From JAAYFJ01 sp964344295 (GTDB lineage Bacteria; Bacillota; Clostridia; Tissierellales; Peptoniphilaceae), in assembly GCA_964344295.1 (NCBI GenBank), contig CAYFMR010000024.1:1-8017 (forward strand): a DNA stretch of 8,017 nucleotides, read 5' to 3'. A program made the position numbers and the translations under genes. Positions within the stretch are counted from its first letter, which is position 1. Every line of letters starts with the position of its first letter. Shown piece by piece: positions 5,764 through 8,017 of the stretch. A model generated the notes under the pieces. It was not told the origin of the DNA and did not search any database. It worked only from the letters and a program-made list of their open reading frames with translations.

Positions 5764-5960
5764 TGCGACGAAGAGAAGAGTACCAAGGCAGACTCTCCCA
5801 GCGAGTGAACGGCGGTGCGAGTTCACAGAAAACCCCTTGGGAAAACCAACTCAGAGCTTTGCGGAAAACCGCAACGTCCATCGGCGTTAACGATACCAAG
5901 AGAAGTAATAAGGGTGGAACCACGGCCTATCGTCCCTTGCGGGGGCGCTAGGCTTTTTTT
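5764..5960 (+). promoter_or_regulatory. T-box riboswitch leader (tRNA-Thr sensing) of thrS
   Basis: An untranslated leader that reads the charging state of tRNA-Thr and controls thrS by antitermination. Stem I includes CCAAGG (5783-5788) paired with CCTTGG (5835-5840), and an apical hairpin GTGAAC/GTTCAC (5805-5810, 5821-5826) whose loop holds GGTGCGA, typical of T-box distal loops. The AGTA motif lies on the 5' side of the internal loop. On its 3' side GAAAACCAA contains the likely specifier codon ACC (5845-5847), followed by a purine. A small hairpin TTGCGG-AAAA-CCGCAA (5859-5874) fits stem III. The T-box AGGGTGGAACCACGG is at 5911-5925. The antiterminator can be drawn as AAGGG/CCCTT (5910-5914, 5934-5938), bulge TGGAACC and ACG/CGT, which excludes the terminator. 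The TGGA bulge predicts a tRNA ending UCCA. The specifier agrees with the downstream gene. Confidence 0.95.
5925..5960 (+). terminator. T-box regulated terminator in the thrS leader
   Basis: GCCTA (5925-5929) pairs with TAGGC (5949-5953). An inner helix CGTCCC (5931-5936) pairs with GGGGCG (5942-5947), with one G-T pair. Seven T follow at 5954-5960. Its left arm shares bases 5925-5938 with the antiterminator, so the two structures are mutually exclusive. It is also the only clear stop signal downstream of the VTT gene. Confidence 0.92.
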
Positions 5961-6013
5961 ATACCTAAAACCAAACCCGCACATCCCCCTAGTAAAGAGA
6001 AAGGAAAACACGT

Positions 6014-7933
6014 ATGAAACAAATTACCCTAACCTACCCCGACGGCTCCCTCCACGAATTTGCAGACGGCACCACCGTCCACGACGTGGCCACATCCATC
6101 TCCGAAGGCCTCGCCCGCAAAAAAATCGGCGCCGTCGTCGGCGACCGCATCCTCGGCATGCAAGACCCCATCCACCAAGACGGTACATTCAAACTCGTCG
6201 ACTTTGACGACCCCGAAGGCAAAGAAATCTTCTGGCACACCTCCTCCCACATCATGGCCTACGCCATTCAACGCCTCTTTCCCGAAGTCAAATTCGCCAT
6301 CGGCCCCGCCATTGACGGCGGCTTCTACTACGACCTCGACGTGGAACACCGCTTCACCCCCGAAGACCTCGAAGCCATCGAAAAAGAAATGAAAAAAATC
6401 GTCAAAGAAGGCGACAAACTCGAACGCTACGAAATGAACCGGGAAGAAGCCCTTGCATACTTCCGCCAAGAAGATGAAATCTACAAAGTCGAACTCATCG
6501 AAAACCTACCCGAAGACGCCACCATCTCCTTCTACAAACTCGGTGACTTTGTCGACCTCTGCGCCGGCCCCCACCTCTACGACGTCAAACCCGTCAAAGC
6601 CATGAAACTCCTCTCCATTGCGGGAGCCTACTGGCGTGGAGACGAAAAAAACAAAATGCTCCAACGCATCTACGGCATCTCCTTTGAAAAAGCCAAAGAC
6701 CTAGACGCCTACCTGCAACGACTCGAAGAAGCGAAAAAACGTGACCACCGCAAACTGGGCAAAGAACTGGACCTCTTCACCCTCCACGAAGAAGGACCGG
6801 GATTCCCCTTCTTCCACCCCAAAGGCATGGTCATCCGCAACATCCTCGAAAACTACTGGAGAGAAGAACACCAAAAAAACGGCTACGAAGAAATCAAAAC
6901 CCCCATCATCCTCAACGAAGCCCTATGGCACCAAAGCGGTCACTGGGACCACTACCAAGACAACATGTACTTCACCACCATTGACGACGAAAACTACGCC
7001 ATCAAACCCATGAACTGCCCCGGCTCCATCCTCCTCTACAAAGAAAACCTCCACTCCTACCGCGACCTACCCCTGCGCTGGGGAGAACTGGGCCTGGTCC
7101 ACCGCCACGAACTATCCGGTGCCCTCCACGGCCTCATGCGCGTTCGCGCCTTCACCCAAGATGACGCCCACCTCTTCTGCCTACCGGAACAAATCAAAGC
7201 AGAAATCATCGGCATCATCAAACTGGCTGACGCCATGTACAACGTCTTTGGCTTCAAATACCGCGTCGAACTCTCCACCCGCCCCGAAGACTCCATGGGC
7301 ACCGAAGAACAATGGGAAGCCGCCACTGCAGGCCTTCGAGACGCTCTGGAAACCCTGGAAATCCCCTACACCCTAAACGAAGGCGACGGCGCCTTCTACG
7401 GACCGAAAATCGACTTCCACCTCGAAGACGCCATTGGCCGTACCTGGCAATGCGGCACCATCCAACTCGACTTCCAAATGCCGGAACGCTTTGACATCCA
7501 CTACATCGACAAAGACAACGAACGCAAACGCCCCGTCATGATCCACCGCACCATCTTTGGATCCATGGAACGCTTCTTCGGCATCCTCATCGAACACTAC
7601 GCCGGCAAATTCCCCACCTGGCTTGCCCCTGTTCAAGCCAAAATCCTCCCCATCGGCGAACAACAACAAGACTACGCCGAACAAATCATGAAACAACTCA
7701 AAGCCCAAGGCATCCGCGTAGAAGCCGACTGGCGCGGCGAAAAAATCGGCTACAAAATCCGCGCCGCCCAACTGGAAAAAGTCCCCTACATGCTCGTCAT
7801 CGGCGGCAAAGAAATGGAAAACCAAACCATCGCCGTCCGTCGTCGCGACGGCCAAGACCTGGGCGCCATCACCCCCGACGAATTTATCCGCCTCATCAAC
7901 CAAGAAGTCCAAACCAAATCCCGCGACTTCTAA
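6014..7933 (+). CDS. thrS: Threonine--tRNA ligase (ThrRS)
   Basis: Cytoplasmic class II synthetase that charges tRNA-Thr and edits mischarged Ser-tRNA-Thr. The 639 residues match the bacterial full length. Domains in order: N-terminal TGS (about 1-62), the second editing domain with H75/H79 of HTSSH and C183/H187 of CAGPH, the catalytic core (about 240-535), and the C-terminal anticodon-binding domain. The zinc ligands that select threonine are C335 (MNCPGS), H386 (QDDAHLF) and H511 (MIHR). Motif 2 is RHELSGALHGLMRVRAF (364-380) and motif 3 includes GSMERFFG with R520. No key residue is missing. The ATG is preceded by AAGGA at 6001-6005 with an eight-base spacer. Expression is governed by the upstream T-box, and a terminator follows, so it is a single-gene unit. 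Codon bias is the strongest in the window, consistent with high expression. Confidence 0.98.
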   Translation: MKQITLTYPDGSLHEFADGTTVHDVATSISEGLARKKIGAVVGDRILGMQDPIHQDGTFKLVDFDDPEGKEIFWHTSSHIMAYAIQRLFPEVKFAIGPAIDGGFYYDLDVEHRFTPEDLEAIEKEMKKIVKEGDKLERYEMNREEALAYFRQEDEIYKVELIENLPEDATISFYKLGDFVDLCAGPHLYDVKPVKAMKLLSIAGAYWRGDEKNKMLQRIYGISFEKAKDLDAYLQRLEEAKKRDHRKLGKELDLFTLHEEGPGFPFFHPKGMVIRNILENYWREEHQKNGYEEIKTPIILNEALWHQSGHWDHYQDNMYFTTIDDENYAIKPMNCPGSILLYKENLHSYRDLPLRWGELGLVHRHELSGALHGLMRVRAFTQDDAHLFCLPEQIKAEIIGIIKLADAMYNVFGFKYRVELSTRPEDSMGTEEQWEAATAGLRDALETLEIPYTLNEGDGAFYGPKIDFHLEDAIGRTWQCGTIQLDFQMPERFDIHYIDKDNERKRPVMIHRTIFGSMERFFGILIEHYAGKFPTWLAPVQAKILPIGEQQQDYAEQIMKQLKAQGIRVEADWRGEKIGYKIRAAQLEKVPYMLVIGGKEMENQTIAVRRRDGQDLGAITPDEFIRLINQEVQTKSRDF

Positions 7934-7940
7934 ACAACCC

Positions 7941-7960
7941 AACCAACCAAAACCAACCAA
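7941..7960 (+). repeat. Short 10-bp tandem duplication after thrS
   Basis: AACCAACCAA occurs twice in perfect tandem between the thrS stop and its terminator. The unit is itself made of AACC steps. It is probably a simple-sequence stretch, and its unstructured A/C-rich RNA leaves the terminator hairpin free. Confidence 0.6.
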
Positions 7961-7990
7961 AAATCGGTCAGCCCACCTGACCGATTTTTT
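7959..7990 (+). terminator. Rho-independent terminator of thrS
   Basis: A perfect 13-bp stem, AAAAATCGGTCAG (7959-7971) with CTGACCGATTTTT (7977-7989), has the five-base loop CCCAC and ends in six T. It lies 25 bases after the thrS stop. With A on the left and T on the right, it can act in both directions. The remaining 27 bases to the window end show nothing recognisable. Confidence 0.93.
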
Positions 7991-8017
7991 ATACGCCAAA
8001 AAAGGGGATAGGGGTCG

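Noticed and set aside
7373..7999. 208-codon open frame on the - strand across the thrS 3' end
   Set aside because: It is the antisense image of strongly biased thrS codons, has Val/Phe/Asp-rich composition without motifs, and runs through the thrS terminator.
1..8017. CRISPR array, insertion sequence, attachment site or origin
   Set aside because: No regularly spaced repeats, transposase or integrase coding, terminal inverted repeats or DnaA-box clusters were seen.

Overview
The window reads as a chromosomal segment from an anaerobic-type member of the Bacillota (Firmicutes). Three things point there: a tRNA-sensing T-box leader in front of thrS, strong purine-rich Shine-Dalgarno sites (AAGGAG, AAAGGA type), and a radical SAM family that, from memory, is common in Clostridia and their relatives. 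Base composition is roughly half G+C by eye. Codon use strongly favours C-ending codons for pyrimidine-ended boxes and A for Lys/Glu (AAC, GAC, CTC, AAA, GAA), most extremely in thrS. I cannot name the genus. Everything recognised is on the + strand.

Layout. 1-55 is the 3' part of tRNA-Gly(GCC), followed after one base by tRNA-Cys(GCA) and a strong intrinsic terminator (135-162). hisS (202-1557) and a TetR-family regulator of the DhaS-like type (1559-2140) are separated by one base. They end at a long, A/T-flanked hairpin (2170-2212) whose core is also an almost perfect 23-bp palindrome, so it could be an operator as well as a terminator. Then comes a compact three-gene cassette. It holds a radical SAM/SPASM-like protein (2292-3674), a strikingly shortened relative of the FadH/old-yellow-enzyme flavoproteins (3676-4911), and a VTT (TVP38/TMEM64, DedA superfamily) membrane protein (4944-5693). 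After the cassette lie a good sigma-A promoter, a complete threonine T-box leader (about 5764-5960) and thrS (6014-7933), closed by an intrinsic terminator (7959-7990).

How it works together. tRNAs, hisS and thrS are translation housekeeping. thrS is predicted to be switched on when tRNA-Thr is uncharged, by a specifier ACC codon and an antiterminator that excludes the terminator. The accessory content between the two synthetase genes is the interesting part. A TetR repressor gene, a palindrome, a radical SAM enzyme, a trimmed flavin/iron-sulfur-like protein and a VTT membrane protein look like one regulated unit. I infer a redox or membrane-related modification pathway, but its substrate is not visible in the sequence. 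No mobile element, CRISPR array or origin was seen.
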